A stretch of DNA of 64,000 bases from CAYNEI01 sp964396185 (GTDB lineage: Archaea; Thermoplasmatota; SW-10-69-26), in contig CAYNEI010000005.1 in the NCBI GenBank assembly GCA_964396185.1, positions 31,353 to 95,352 on the forward strand. The letters are read 5' to 3'. Each line of letters opens with the position of its first letter. Positions within the stretch are counted from its first letter, which is position 1. Below, piece after piece: positions 20,777-29,149 of this stretch. Under the pieces are notes generated by a model. The model was not told the origin of the DNA, searched no databases, and was given only the letters and a program-made list of their open reading frames with translations. The position numbers and the translations under genes are program-made.

Positions 20777-22590
20777 ACTAAGTCCTCCAGCTTCAGGCGC
20801 GGGGCCAGGCAAAGCGATTTGAGTTCATCGAGCAGGAGCTTGAACGCGTAGCTCATCTCGACGGGGTACACCTCGGCGTCATCGCCGCAGTTGGAGCACC
20901 GCGTGAAGCCCCGGCGGTCCTCGAAGGCGACCATGCCGCAGTTCTTACAGACCAGCACCTCGACCTTGTCGGACTCGTCGAGCAACCGGTCCTTGATGAC
21001 CATGGCCGCGCCGTGGCCGATCAGGCAGTCGCGCTCCATCTCGCCGAAGCGCAGACCACCGTCCCGGGCGCGACCCTCGGTCGGCTGCCGGGTGAGGATC
21101 TGCACCGGTCCGCGGGAGCGGCTGTGCAGCTTGCCGGCGACCATGTGGTGGAGCTTCTGGTAGTAGATCGCACCGATGAAGATGTCCGCCTCGAAGCGCT
21201 CCCCAGTGACCCCGTCGTACATGGGCTCGCGCCCGCTGTGGTGGAAACCGTTCTCAACGAGGCCCTTGCGGAGCCCCTCCTCGGACTCGCCGTCGAAGGG
21301 CGTGCCGTCGATGCTGCGGCCATCCATGCTGCCCACCTTGCCGCCGATCATCTCGAGCACGTGGCCCACGGTCATCCGGGACGGGATGGCGTGAGGGTTG
21401 ATCACGATGTCTGGAAGGACGCCGCTGGGGGTGAACGGGAGGTCCTCGGGTTCCGCGATGAGCCCGATGACCCCCTTCTGGCCGTGGCGGCTTGCGAACT
21501 TGTCTCCGAGCTCAGGCACGCGCTCGTCACGCATCTTGACCTTCACGAGCTTCGAGCCGCCGGTGGACTCGGTGAACATGACGCTGTCCACCACGCCTCG
21601 CTCCCCGTGGCGCACGGTCACCGAGGTCTCGCGCCGCTTCTGGGGGGTGAGGAAGTCCTGTGGCTCCTCGAGGAAACGCGGGGGGCTCGTCTTCCCGATG
21701 AGCACATCGCCGGAACCGACGACGGCCTCGGGGCTGATCAAGCCATCCTCGCCCAACTGGGCGTAGGCTTCCTCGGGGCGCACCCCTTTCACGTCGGGGC
21801 TGGGGATCTCGAAGTGGTCCTCCTGGCCACCGGGGTATCGGCGTTCCTCGCTGGAGTAGGATCGGAAGAAAGCTGAGCGAGCAAGGGCGCGGTCGATGGA
21901 GGCGCGGTTGAAGATGAGCGCGTCCTCCATGTTGTAGCCCTGGTAGCTGGCCACGGCCACGATGTAGTTCTGGCCGGCTGGTCGCCGGTCGAAGTTGACG
22001 TAGTCTAGCGCTTGGGTGCGCACGAGCGGGGCTTGCGGGTAGTGCATGACGTGCCCGCGCGTGTCCGGGCGCGTGCGGTAGTTTGATTGGCCCAGCCCGA
22101 GGCTCTGCTTCCCCATGCCGGCTCCCATGGTGATGCGCGGGCTGGAGTTGTGCTCGGGGTAGGGGACGATGCTTGCACCGATGCCCAAGATGACCATGGG
22201 ATCGATCTCGAGGTGCGTGTGCTCGTCGGTGACGTCCTCGGGGCGCACGGCCACGTAGACGTTCTCCTCCTCCTCGGCGTCGATGTACTCGATCGCGCCC
22301 TCGCGGAGCATGTCACCCCACGCGAGCTCGCCGGCGGCGATCTGGGCGAGGTGCTCGTCGGTGATCCGTGGTTCGCCCTCGTCGATGACGATGAGCGGCC
22401 GGCGCAGGCGTCCCGAGTCGGCGTTGATGTAGATGTCACCGGTCTCGTCGTCCATGCGGACGTTGACTTCGCCGCTGAGCAGGCCCTGGCGGCGGCGGGT
22501 CTTGACCTTCTCGTAGAGCTCGCCGGGGTTGTCGTGGAGCCCGACGATGTCGCCGTTGAGGAACACGCGCGCGCCTTCCATCTCGCTCAT
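20773..22590 (-). CDS. rpoB1: RNA polymerase subunit B' (C-terminal part of split RpoB)
   Basis: The 605-residue protein contains DKFASRHGQKGVIGL, QPTEGRARDGGLRFGEMERD and a C-terminal zinc ribbon (CKNCGMVAFEDRRGFTRCSNCG). It corresponds to the catalytic half of RpoB. The ATG at 22590 overlaps the rpoB'' stop (ATGA). A frame extending upstream of it lacks polymerase similarity. The B''/B' split is the arrangement of many Euryarchaeota. Confidence 0.96.
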   Translation of the reverse strand: MSEMEGARVFLNGDIVGLHDNPGELYEKVKTRRRQGLLSGEVNVRMDDETGDIYINADSGRLRRPLIVIDEGEPRITDEHLAQIAAGELAWGDMLREGAIEYIDAEEEENVYVAVRPEDVTDEHTHLEIDPMVILGIGASIVPYPEHNSSPRITMGAGMGKQSLGLGQSNYRTRPDTRGHVMHYPQAPLVRTQALDYVNFDRRPAGQNYIVAVASYQGYNMEDALIFNRASIDRALARSAFFRSYSSEERRYPGGQEDHFEIPSPDVKGVRPEEAYAQLGEDGLISPEAVVGSGDVLIGKTSPPRFLEEPQDFLTPQKRRETSVTVRHGERGVVDSVMFTESTGGSKLVKVKMRDERVPELGDKFASRHGQKGVIGLIAEPEDLPFTPSGVLPDIVINPHAIPSRMTVGHVLEMIGGKVGSMDGRSIDGTPFDGESEEGLRKGLVENGFHHSGREPMYDGVTGERFEADIFIGAIYYQKLHHMVAGKLHSRSRGPVQILTRQPTEGRARDGGLRFGEMERDCLIGHGAAMVIKDRLLDESDKVEVLVCKNCGMVAFEDRRGFTRCSNCGDDAEVYPVEMSYAFKLLLDELKSLCLAPRLKLEDLV

Positions 22591-24161
22591 TCGTCGCCAC
22601 CTCCGTAGCGGGAGACCTCGAGGGGTTTGACGCCGAGGTCGTAGAGGCTGTGGCGGACGTCCTCGTTCTCTGTGCCCTCGCTGATCTCGGTCGTGAGCGC
22701 CATGTTCTTCACCAGGCCACAGTTGGGCCCCTCGGGGGTCTCGTTCGGGCAGAGCCGTCCCCACTGGGTGGGGTGCAAGTCGCGCGCCTCGAAGTGCGGC
22801 TGGCTACGCGTGAGCGGGCTGATGATCCGGCGCAGGTGCGAGAGCGCTGAGAGGTTGGCGGTGCGGTCGAGCAACTGGCTCACACCAGCTCGCCCGCCGA
22901 CCCAGTTGCCGGTGGCCAGGGCATGGAGCAGGCGCTGGCTGAGCACGTCGCTTCGCACAGCCGTGGAGACCTTGAGCTCGCGGTTGCGCGAGTGGGCGCG
23001 CTCGAGCTGGTACTTGATGTCCTTGGCCAGCTGCATGAAGCTCACCCGGAAGAGGTCCTCCATGAGGTTGCCGGCCAGCTTGATGCGCTTGTTCGCGTAG
23101 TGGTCCTTGTCGTCCTCTTCGCGGTGGCCGAGCGCGAGCTCGAGCACGGTCCGGGACATCCGGCCCAGGAAGACCGCCTTCTTGATGCGGTCCTCCGGCT
23201 CGCCGCCCAGGTGCGGGAGCAGGGTGCGGTCCATGAGGCTCTCGGCGCGCTTGCGCCGGTACTCGCGGGCTTGTCCACCGGCCAGCTTGCGGCCGAGGAA
23301 CTCGATGGCCTCGTCGTGGTTGGAGACGCCATGCTCCTCGCGCGCGTCCTCGATGTTGGCCAGGACCATGGGCATCATGTCGGGGTGCGTGACGACGTTG
23401 GTCACGAGCTCCTCGTCGGTCTCGAGACCAAGCGCACGCATGAACACGATGAGCGGGATCTGGTTGCTTGCCGTGGGCACGTCCACCATGAGCGAGCCGT
23501 CGCGCTTCTTCTCGACGCTGATCAGCGCCCGGAAGCCGTCGCGCTGGCTGAAGACCTTGGCGACCTCGACGGCGCGGCCGTAGCGCTTGTTGAACTCGAC
23601 CATGACCCGGTTCGGGGCCAGGTCCTCGAGGCTGATGAGCACGCGCTCGGAGCCGTTGATGATGAAGTAGCCACCGGGGTCGATGGGGTCCTCCTGGAGG
23701 CGCATGAGCTCGTGCTGGTACTCCTCGTCGGTGTAGGAGGCGTTCTGGAGCTCCTCGAGGTTGTCCTTGACGATGTTGCATCGGCAGGACTTGACCATGA
23801 TCGGGATGTTGCCGACGTTGACCTCCTCGGGCTCGTGCTCGATGCCCTCGAGCACCGGGATGAACTCCATGAAGATCGGCGCGTCGTAGGTCATGTTGCG
23901 AAGGCGGGCCTCCATGGGGGTCAGGTAGTCCGTGGACCCGTCGGCCTCCTTGCGCTGGGGCCGCCCGACGCGGCACTTGCCCAGCTTGATCTTGTACCCT
24001 TCGACATCGGTCTGGATGATGCCTGGGGGGGTGTCCTCGTCGCCGATGTGGATGTTGGCGATGACCTTCTGGAGCCAGTGGTTGATGAAGTCGTCGAAGC
24101 TCGCGAGGTGGTGGTTGGCGACGCTTCGCTCCTGGTAGAACGCATCGACGAGTTCTCGCAT
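22587..24161 (-). CDS. rpoB2: RNA polymerase subunit B'' (N-terminal part of split RpoB)
   Basis: The 524-residue protein carries protrusion, lobe and fork elements. Visible blocks include IPIMVKSCRCN, GGYFIINGSERVLIS, GNWVGGRAGVSQLLDRTANLS, and HPTQWGRLCPNETPEGPNCGLVKN near the C-terminus, which is the fork-loop region before the split. The ATG at 24161 follows the rpoH stop by three bases. The large plus-strand open frame opposite it (22923-24584) is a composition artefact. Confidence 0.97.
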   Translation of the reverse strand: MRELVDAFYQERSVANHHLASFDDFINHWLQKVIANIHIGDEDTPPGIIQTDVEGYKIKLGKCRVGRPQRKEADGSTDYLTPMEARLRNMTYDAPIFMEFIPVLEGIEHEPEEVNVGNIPIMVKSCRCNIVKDNLEELQNASYTDEEYQHELMRLQEDPIDPGGYFIINGSERVLISLEDLAPNRVMVEFNKRYGRAVEVAKVFSQRDGFRALISVEKKRDGSLMVDVPTASNQIPLIVFMRALGLETDEELVTNVVTHPDMMPMVLANIEDAREEHGVSNHDEAIEFLGRKLAGGQAREYRRKRAESLMDRTLLPHLGGEPEDRIKKAVFLGRMSRTVLELALGHREEDDKDHYANKRIKLAGNLMEDLFRVSFMQLAKDIKYQLERAHSRNRELKVSTAVRSDVLSQRLLHALATGNWVGGRAGVSQLLDRTANLSALSHLRRIISPLTRSQPHFEARDLHPTQWGRLCPNETPEGPNCGLVKNMALTTEISEGTENEDVRHSLYDLGVKPLEVSRYGGGDE

Positions 24162-24164
24162 GCT

Positions 24165-24413
24165 TCAGGCCTCCACGCAGAGCCGGTAGGCGACGGCTTC
24201 TCCAGCCGTCAGGCTCCGCCGGGTGATCTTGACGACGTTGCCCGGGCGGGCGCGCACGGAGAGCGCGCCTGGATCCGTGTTCAGGATCCGGGGCAGTTGT
24301 TCCCTGGTGATCTCGTAGCGCTCGAGCACCTCCTCGATCTCCTCATCTGTGAGGACCTCGTGGCGGGGCACGAACTCGTGGGCGAGCACGTCGAACCGGA
24401 ACGGTTTCGGCAT
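24165..24413 (-). CDS. rpoH: RNA polymerase subunit H
   Basis: The 82-residue protein is homologous to the C-terminal part of eukaryotic RPB5. Visible blocks include FDVLAHEFVPRHEVL, LERYEITREQLPRIL.TDP and RARPGNVVKITRRSLTAGEAVAYRL. The ATG at 24413 gives the normal archaeal length. It is the first gene of the RNA polymerase operon. No TATA box is evident between it and the upstream tRNA-Lys, so co-transcription with the tRNA is possible. Confidence 0.95.
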   Translation of the reverse strand: MPKPFRFDVLAHEFVPRHEVLTDEEIEEVLERYEITREQLPRILNTDPGALSVRARPGNVVKITRRSLTAGEAVAYRLCVEA

Positions 24414-24525
24414 CGGAGGGGCACCTCGGGGCGTCTTCCCAGGGACGAAGGGCGGATCGGGCCAACCACGCGAGCGGGCACCGAAGGCCTCGGGCCTCCG
24501 CACCCGCCAAGGCGGCCACCGCGAG

Positions 24526-24599
24526 CGGGCTCGGAGGGATTCGAACCCTCGGCCGTCCGGTTAAAAGCCGGACGCTCTACCTAGCTGAGCTACGAGCCC
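24526..24599 (-). tRNA. tRNA-Lys (anticodon UUU)
   Basis: Read on the minus strand, the acceptor GGGCTCG pairs with CGAGCCC. The D arm is AGCTCAGCTAGGTAGAGC, the anticodon arm is TCCGG-CTTTTAA-CCGGA with anticodon TTT, and the T arm is GAGGGTTCGAATCCCTC. The discriminator is G and no intron is present. It lies directly upstream of rpoH on the same strand. Confidence 0.95.
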
Positions 24600-24850
24600 G
24601 GGTTGGGTCGAGCATTTCGTAGGCCGAGCTGGAGGCGAAGGGCTGGTACGTCCGACACGCGTCCCACGTCAACACGACCCCGACCCGGTTAGATTGCTCA
24701 CGTTGTGGTTAACTACGACTCGCCCTGGCGAACCTGGAAAGGCTGGACGGCTGGATAATAGCTCATGTATTAAAGCCTTCCGCCGGCCGGGCTCCCACGG
24801 GTGTCGCACGAGCTCTGTTCCTCCCAGCTACGAAACGGCCCAAGCAACGC

Positions 24851-24858
24851 CTTTTAGC
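24851..24858 (+). promoter_or_regulatory. TATA box of the thiolase gene
   Basis: CTTTTAGC lies 24-31 bases before the ATG at 24882, implying a leaderless message. The preceding stretch back to the tRNA-Lys shows no other feature I can support, apart from an AT-rich spot (TAATAGCTCATGTATTAAAG near 24756-24775) that might be another promoter. Confidence 0.5.
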
Positions 24859-24881
24859 CGTGGTCCTCCTGACGCGTACGT

Positions 24882-26039
24882 ATGCAACCGGTTGCCATCG
24901 CAGAGGCCGCGTGCACGAAGTACGGGAAGCGCGAGGAGACCGCGCGGGAGCTCGCCGTGGAGGCGTCCATGGACGTGCTCGACACCGCAGGCATCGCGGG
25001 CGATGACCTGGACGCGCTGTTCGTGGCCAACGCCTTCGGCATGGCCGACAAGCAGGGCCACGTGGGCCCCCTGGTCGCCACGGCCATCGGCGCTCCACAC
25101 ATCCCCTCAAGCACGACCGAGGCAGCCTGTGCTTCGGCCAGCGTGGCCTTCCGCCACGCCCTTGCCTACGTCCGAAGCGGCATGGCCGATGTCGCCCTGG
25201 CTGTCGGCACGGAGAAGGTGAGCCATATCGACACGCTTACCGCCACCTCTTACTTCTGCTACGGATCCGACTACTTCCTAGAAGGGGGTGTGGGAGCCAC
25301 GTTCCCTGGGCTGTATGCCACCATGGCGCGATCGCATATGGCCGAGCACGGGACCACCGAGGAGGATCTGGCCCAGGTGGCCATCAAGAACCACGAGAAC
25401 GCCATGCACAACCCGACCGCGCACTTCCACAAGGAGATCACCGTGGAGGACGTTCTCAACTCCTACACCGTGGCAGCCCCCCTCAAGCTCTACGACGCCT
25501 GTCCGTTCAGCGACGGAGCGGCAGCCGCCATCATCGCGACACCGGAGAAGGCTCGCGAGCTTACAGACACGCCCATCGTCGTGGAGGGCTCCAGCCACCA
25601 CGGGACCATCGCGGCCCTCTCGGAGAGACCGAGCCTCACGAGCATCGAAGCCACGCAGATCGCCGGGCGCGAGGCCATGACGCAAGCCGGTGTCAGCGCC
25701 GACCAGATCGGCCTCTTCGAGGTGCACGACTGCTTCACCATCGCTGAGCTCGTGGCCATGGAGGACCTCGGGCTGGCCAAGCCCGGCCAGGCCATCGATC
25801 TGGTGCGTGATGGCCAGACCAAGCCCGACGGGTCCACACCTGTCAACGCCTCCGGTGGGCTCAAGGCCAAAGGCCACCCAGTGGGCGCCACGGGGTTGGG
25901 CCAGATCTACGAGGCGGTCCAGCAGCTCCGCGGCGAGGCCGGCGGCCGCCAGGTCGAGGACCTCGACCACGTGCTCACGCACAACGTGGGGGCAACCGGT
26001 GGCACCGTGACTGCCCACATCTTCGGGAGGGAGGGATGA
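24882..26039 (+). CDS. Thiolase (acetyl-CoA C-acetyltransferase, SCP2-type archaeal)
   Basis: The 385-residue protein catalyses Claisen condensation or thiolysis of acyl-CoAs. The nucleophile cysteine is visible at residue 83 in TEAACASASVAF. The catalytic histidines are in EVHDCFT and in GGLKAKGHPVGATG near the C-terminus. Archaeal thiolases of this type work as a complex with a DUF35 OB-fold protein (and often HMG-CoA synthase). That partner is encoded next with a 4-base overlap, so they form an operon. No HMG-CoA synthase is adjacent. Likely roles are mevalonate-pathway acetoacetyl-CoA synthesis or acyl-CoA degradation. Confidence 0.93.
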   Translation: MQPVAIAEAACTKYGKREETARELAVEASMDVLDTAGIAGDDLDALFVANAFGMADKQGHVGPLVATAIGAPHIPSSTTEAACASASVAFRHALAYVRSGMADVALAVGTEKVSHIDTLTATSYFCYGSDYFLEGGVGATFPGLYATMARSHMAEHGTTEEDLAQVAIKNHENAMHNPTAHFHKEITVEDVLNSYTVAAPLKLYDACPFSDGAAAAIIATPEKARELTDTPIVVEGSSHHGTIAALSERPSLTSIEATQIAGREAMTQAGVSADQIGLFEVHDCFTIAELVAMEDLGLAKPGQAIDLVRDGQTKPDGSTPVNASGGLKAKGHPVGATGLGQIYEAVQQLRGEAGGRQVEDLDHVLTHNVGATGGTVTAHIFGREG

Positions 26040-26410
26040 CGATGAGCGAGCTTGCCACCATGGCGCAGATCACCGAGCAACGCAAGGACGGGACCCTGAT
26101 CGGGTTCCGGTGCAGCAACGAGCACACGTTCGTCTCCCCGGTCAAGCGGTGCCCGAAGTGCGGATCCAAGGAGATCATCCAGGTCGAGCTTCCCCCGAAG
26201 GGCGAGGTCGTGACGTTCACGATCCAGAACGTGGCCGCCGAGGAGTTCATGAACGAGACCCCGTTCGCGTGGGCCATCGTGGAGCTCGAGGACGGGACCC
26301 GCGTGACCGGTTGGGTCCCCTACGTGGCCTCGGACAACGACCTGGCCATCGGCGACACGGTTGAGTTCACGCCGACGTACAAGCCTGGAGTCATGTTCGA
26401 GAAGGTGTGA
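26036..26410 (+). CDS. DUF35 OB-fold/zinc-ribbon partner of thiolase
   Basis: The 124-residue protein has an N-terminal rubredoxin-like zinc ribbon, of which the second pair CPKCGSK is clear (the first knuckle is degenerate, FRCSNEHTF). An OB-fold follows (VVTFTIQNVAAEEF, FAWAIVELEDGTRVTGWV, IGDTVEFTP). DUF35 proteins bind the CoA end and bridge thiolase to HMG-CoA synthase in archaeal complexes. The start is ATG 26036, overlapping the thiolase stop, or ATG 26042. Confidence 0.9.
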   Translation: MTMSELATMAQITEQRKDGTLIGFRCSNEHTFVSPVKRCPKCGSKEIIQVELPPKGEVVTFTIQNVAAEEFMNETPFAWAIVELEDGTRVTGWVPYVASDNDLAIGDTVEFTPTYKPGVMFEKV

Positions 26411-26414
26411 GTCC

Positions 26415-27053
26415 ATGCGATGGTCTGCGGTGCTCGGCCTCCTGATGATCGTTCCCGGTGGCTGCCTCTCCGGAGAGGAGAGGCTCGGCCAGATGGACGC
26501 GACGGATGGCGTCCTGCGGGCCGAGGCCCTCGTTTCAGACGTGGCAGGCCCGGTCGACCTCGTTGGTGTCGCCGGGATCGAGGCCTCGGATCCGGATCTC
26601 CTGAACGAGGACGACGGTCCGTTCGGGCAGCTTGGCCTTGAGGCGGACCCGCGCATCGGCGATGGTCTGGCCCTGGCATGGTCCTACGTTTTCGAAGAGG
26701 CCGGTGCGGGGGAGCACGAGGGTGCGATGTGGCAGGTCGTCATCCGGGCCGACGGCTCCCACGTCCCCCCGGAGCAGACCAGCGGTGCCGCCGACGAGGT
26801 GCTCCTCCCGTATGCCAGGGGACCCCTGGATGGGTGGGAGATCAGTTCCGCCCGAGCCGCCGAGATCGCCGCCGGGAACCATGACGCCTGGAAGGACCCC
26901 CAGACCGGTTGGGACGGGATCTGGCTCCTGATGCCCAACGATGACCGCACTGGTCCAGTCTGGGTGGTTGGGTTCGAGCAAGCCGGCGGAGGGAGCGACA
27001 TCGCGTGGGCCTCGGTGGATGCCTCAAGCGGCGAGTACCTCGACTTCGAGTGA
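26415..27053 (+). CDS. Predicted lipoprotein of unknown function
   Basis: The 212-residue protein begins with a lipoprotein-type signal (SAVLGLLMIVPGGC, Cys at about residue 16) from the ATG at 26415. The frame upstream of that ATG overlaps the DUF35 gene. The mature part is acidic, with two tryptophan-rich repeats (LAWSYVFEEAG... and DIAWASVDASSGEYLDFE) resembling PepSY-like folds that end in an (a)sSGe(y)l motif. I do not assign a function. Confidence 0.7.
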   Translation: MRWSAVLGLLMIVPGGCLSGEERLGQMDATDGVLRAEALVSDVAGPVDLVGVAGIEASDPDLLNEDDGPFGQLGLEADPRIGDGLALAWSYVFEEAGAGEHEGAMWQVVIRADGSHVPPEQTSGAADEVLLPYARGPLDGWEISSARAAEIAAGNHDAWKDPQTGWDGIWLLMPNDDRTGPVWVVGFEQAGGGSDIAWASVDASSGEYLDFE

Positions 27054-28670
27054 TCAGAGCACCGCCCCAAGCACCATGGCGATGCCATCCCCGAGCAGGA
27101 TGGCGACCACGACCACGTGGACGCGCAGCAGGGCGTAGCCCATCTCGCCTCGCATCACGAAGCCCTGGCGGGCGCGCTCGAAGAGCCTGCTCTCCCACCA
27201 GGCGCGAGCCAGGCTGCCGGCCAGGACCATGAGCCCGGTGGCTGGACCGACCAGGAAGCCGAGCGCGGCAGGCGTGGCTCGGCCGGTAAGGTGCTGGATC
27301 AACAGCCCTGCGAGAAGCCCCCAGGCGAGCAGCGCGGTCCCCTCCCGGGTCACCAAGCCCTCCAGGGCCGCGGTGAGGCTGCGGGCATGGGGGGCGGCCA
27401 AGGGTGCGGCCTGGCCAGCCACGGAGGTGGCCAGGAGCCACGCGAGCGCAGAGGCCACGATGGTCGTCAAGACGAGCTGGATGAGGGTTCGCGGGGAGCG
27501 GACCGCCTCGAACGGGAGCGGGAGCGAGCGGGCTGCCTGGGTCACCGCTAATGCGCCCACCGCGGTCACGGTGGCCAGCGCACCCAGCGCCAGGGCGTCG
27601 GGGCGAGGTGCGAACCAGGCCAGAAGCCAGGCTGCAGCCGCGCCGAGGGCCACAGCGGCGCCGACAGGAGCCCTGCCGGTGTGAAGGGAGAGGAGAAGCG
27701 AGGCCAGCAGGATGCCAAGAGCGGTGCCAGCTGCCGGGAGCAAACCATGGGTCGTCCAAGCGATCAGCGCCCCGGCTGCCGCCCAAGCGGTGGTGGTCAG
27801 GATCGGGGTACGGCGCATGCGCCGGGCGAGGTAGAGCAACCCACCGCCCAGCAGCGCGCCGGCCCCGATGGGGGCCAGCGCGATGGGGAGCGAGAGGGCG
27901 GGTTCGGCGAGCTGGCCGATGGGGACGTGGACACCGTCGGGGGTTTCCACGGGCAGGTCGAACACGAAGGCCAGGGGGCTGAGCACCAGGAAGGCGAGAC
28001 CGCCGAGGGCCAAGGGGCCCGCCTGGCGGGGTGGCACGAGGAAACCGATGGCCACCGGCGATAGAGTGAGCGGGATGGCCACGAGCCAGGCGGCCGATGG
28101 GCCGGGGAGCACGACCGAGCCGCTGTGCACAAGCTCTCCGAAGGCGGCCTCCACCACGGTGATCATGGCTCCCTCGTCCCCGAGCAGGATCGGGGCTTCA
28201 CGAAGGAGGCCAACGAGGATACCAGCCGGGAGCAGCACGATGAGAAGCCGGATGAGGCCAGTGGCTTGTTCGCGGTCCAGGGCAGCCACGACCGTCCATC
28301 GCCGGGCCTCGTGCTCTTCCAACCGCCGAGGCGCGGGCGCGGCGGCAAGCCCGGCCATCGCACCCAAGCCCACCGCCAGAAGGAGCACGCCTGCCGTGGT
28401 GAGCGAGGCAGGGATGGGGGTGGCCCCATCGGCCAAGAGAAGCAGAACGGGGGCTAGGGCCAGCGGGATGCCCAGGCTTGCCGCAACCGTGGCGCGAGTG
28501 GCTCCTGCTCTGGCGTCCTCGACGTTGCGGGTGAGCGCCAGGGAGATGGCGTAGAGGGGGCCGAAGACCGCCAACGGCGCCAGGCCCGTGGACAGCATCC
28601 CGACGAGCACCACAAGGGCGGCCAAGGGTGCCATCAGGGCGAGCGTCGCTGTGAGCCATACCCGGTCCAC
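27054..28670 (-). CDS. Polytopic membrane protein, about 14 helices, unknown family
   Basis: The 538-residue protein is almost wholly hydrophobic Ala/Leu/Gly/Val segments separated by short basic loops (such as APAPRRLEEHEARR and RRMRRTP). The C-terminal part, with FLVGPATGLMVLAGSL and AWWESRLFERARQGF, looks transporter-like and slightly recalls the OPT oligopeptide transporters, but I cannot support that call. The start codon is GTG 28670. Its 3' end abuts the convergent lipoprotein gene with no gap. Confidence 0.75.
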   Translation of the reverse strand: MDRVWLTATLALMAPLAALVVLVGMLSTGLAPLAVFGPLYAISLALTRNVEDARAGATRATVAASLGIPLALAPVLLLLADGATPIPASLTTAGVLLLAVGLGAMAGLAAAPAPRRLEEHEARRWTVVAALDREQATGLIRLLIVLLPAGILVGLLREAPILLGDEGAMITVVEAAFGELVHSGSVVLPGPSAAWLVAIPLTLSPVAIGFLVPPRQAGPLALGGLAFLVLSPLAFVFDLPVETPDGVHVPIGQLAEPALSLPIALAPIGAGALLGGGLLYLARRMRRTPILTTTAWAAAGALIAWTTHGLLPAAGTALGILLASLLLSLHTGRAPVGAAVALGAAAAWLLAWFAPRPDALALGALATVTAVGALAVTQAARSLPLPFEAVRSPRTLIQLVLTTIVASALAWLLATSVAGQAAPLAAPHARSLTAALEGLVTREGTALLAWGLLAGLLIQHLTGRATPAALGFLVGPATGLMVLAGSLARAWWESRLFERARQGFVMRGEMGYALLRVHVVVVAILLGDGIAMVLGAVL

Positions 28671-28820
28671 GACGGCGCAGGCGTGGCATGGGTCAAAACC
28701 GTGGTCGTTCGCACCAGCCAGCTCGCAGGGTGGATGGAGCAGTGGCTGGATGAGTTGATGCGGGGGCCGGGAACCGGCCCCCGATCCATGGGGACACTGG
28801 GATCCTCACCACGCCGGGGT

Positions 28821-28976
28821 TGGCCCGACAGGGTTTTGAACCCAGATCGGCGGGTCTCTCCTAGGGTGGGTCAGTGCTCCAGTCAATCAGCATAGCGACC
28901 GACTCAGCAGACCCATACGGTCATCATTCCCACGATAACTGGAGCCCGCAATGATGCCTGGTTACACCATGTCCCC
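28821..28976 (-). tRNA. tRNA-Trp (anticodon CCA) with a box C/D intron
   Basis: On the minus strand exon 1 starts GGGGACA-TG, has a D arm with A14, G18 G19 and A21 in place, and reaches anticodon stem GCGGG and loop CTCCAG. Exon 2 resumes with A-CCCGC and a T loop GGG-TTCAAAA-CCC. A perfect bulge-helix-bulge (CTCC/GGAG central helix flanked by AGT and AGA bulges) defines the splice sites. The 3' acceptor strand is odd: TGTCCCC is needed to pair with GGGGACA, but TGTCGGGCCA is read, so only GACA/TGTC pairs. The 3' end coordinate is therefore uncertain. Confidence 0.85.
28856..28938 (-). ncRNA. Box C/D 2'-O-methylation guide inside the tRNA-Trp intron
   Basis: The 83-base intron contains box C ATGATGA (28921-28927), D' CTGA (28904-28907), a C'-like TGCTGAT (28886-28892) and D CTGA (28871-28874). 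The guide before box D (CTGGAG) is complementary to the anticodon loop so that its fifth base faces C34. The guide before D' (GGGTCT) is complementary to the spliced exon junction so that its fifth base faces residue 39. Positions 34 and 39 are the known targets of the haloarchaeal tRNA-Trp intron, which makes this call firm. Confidence 0.9.
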
Positions 28977-29149
28977 AAGTTCCCACGCGGGGCCTCGGTC
29001 CGGAGCGACCGGTCCTGGGTCCCGCGGGGCGGGCCGGAGAGAAGAGGGTTCGTATTTAACCGTTGAGGGTTGACCGAGCCGTGGCCAGGGCCAGGGCTGG
29101 GGTTCCCGGCCTATCGTTTAAGTAGGGCTGTGCGCTGGCTGGCGCCACC

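Noticed and set aside
22923..24584. Plus-strand open frame of 553 codons
   Set aside because: It lies opposite RpoB'', rpoH and tRNA-Lys. The composition is Leu/Val/Asp/Gly/His-rich without recognisable motifs.
28683..28895. 70-codon plus-strand frame downstream of the membrane protein
   Set aside because: It overlaps the tRNA-Trp gene on the opposite strand and has no coding character.
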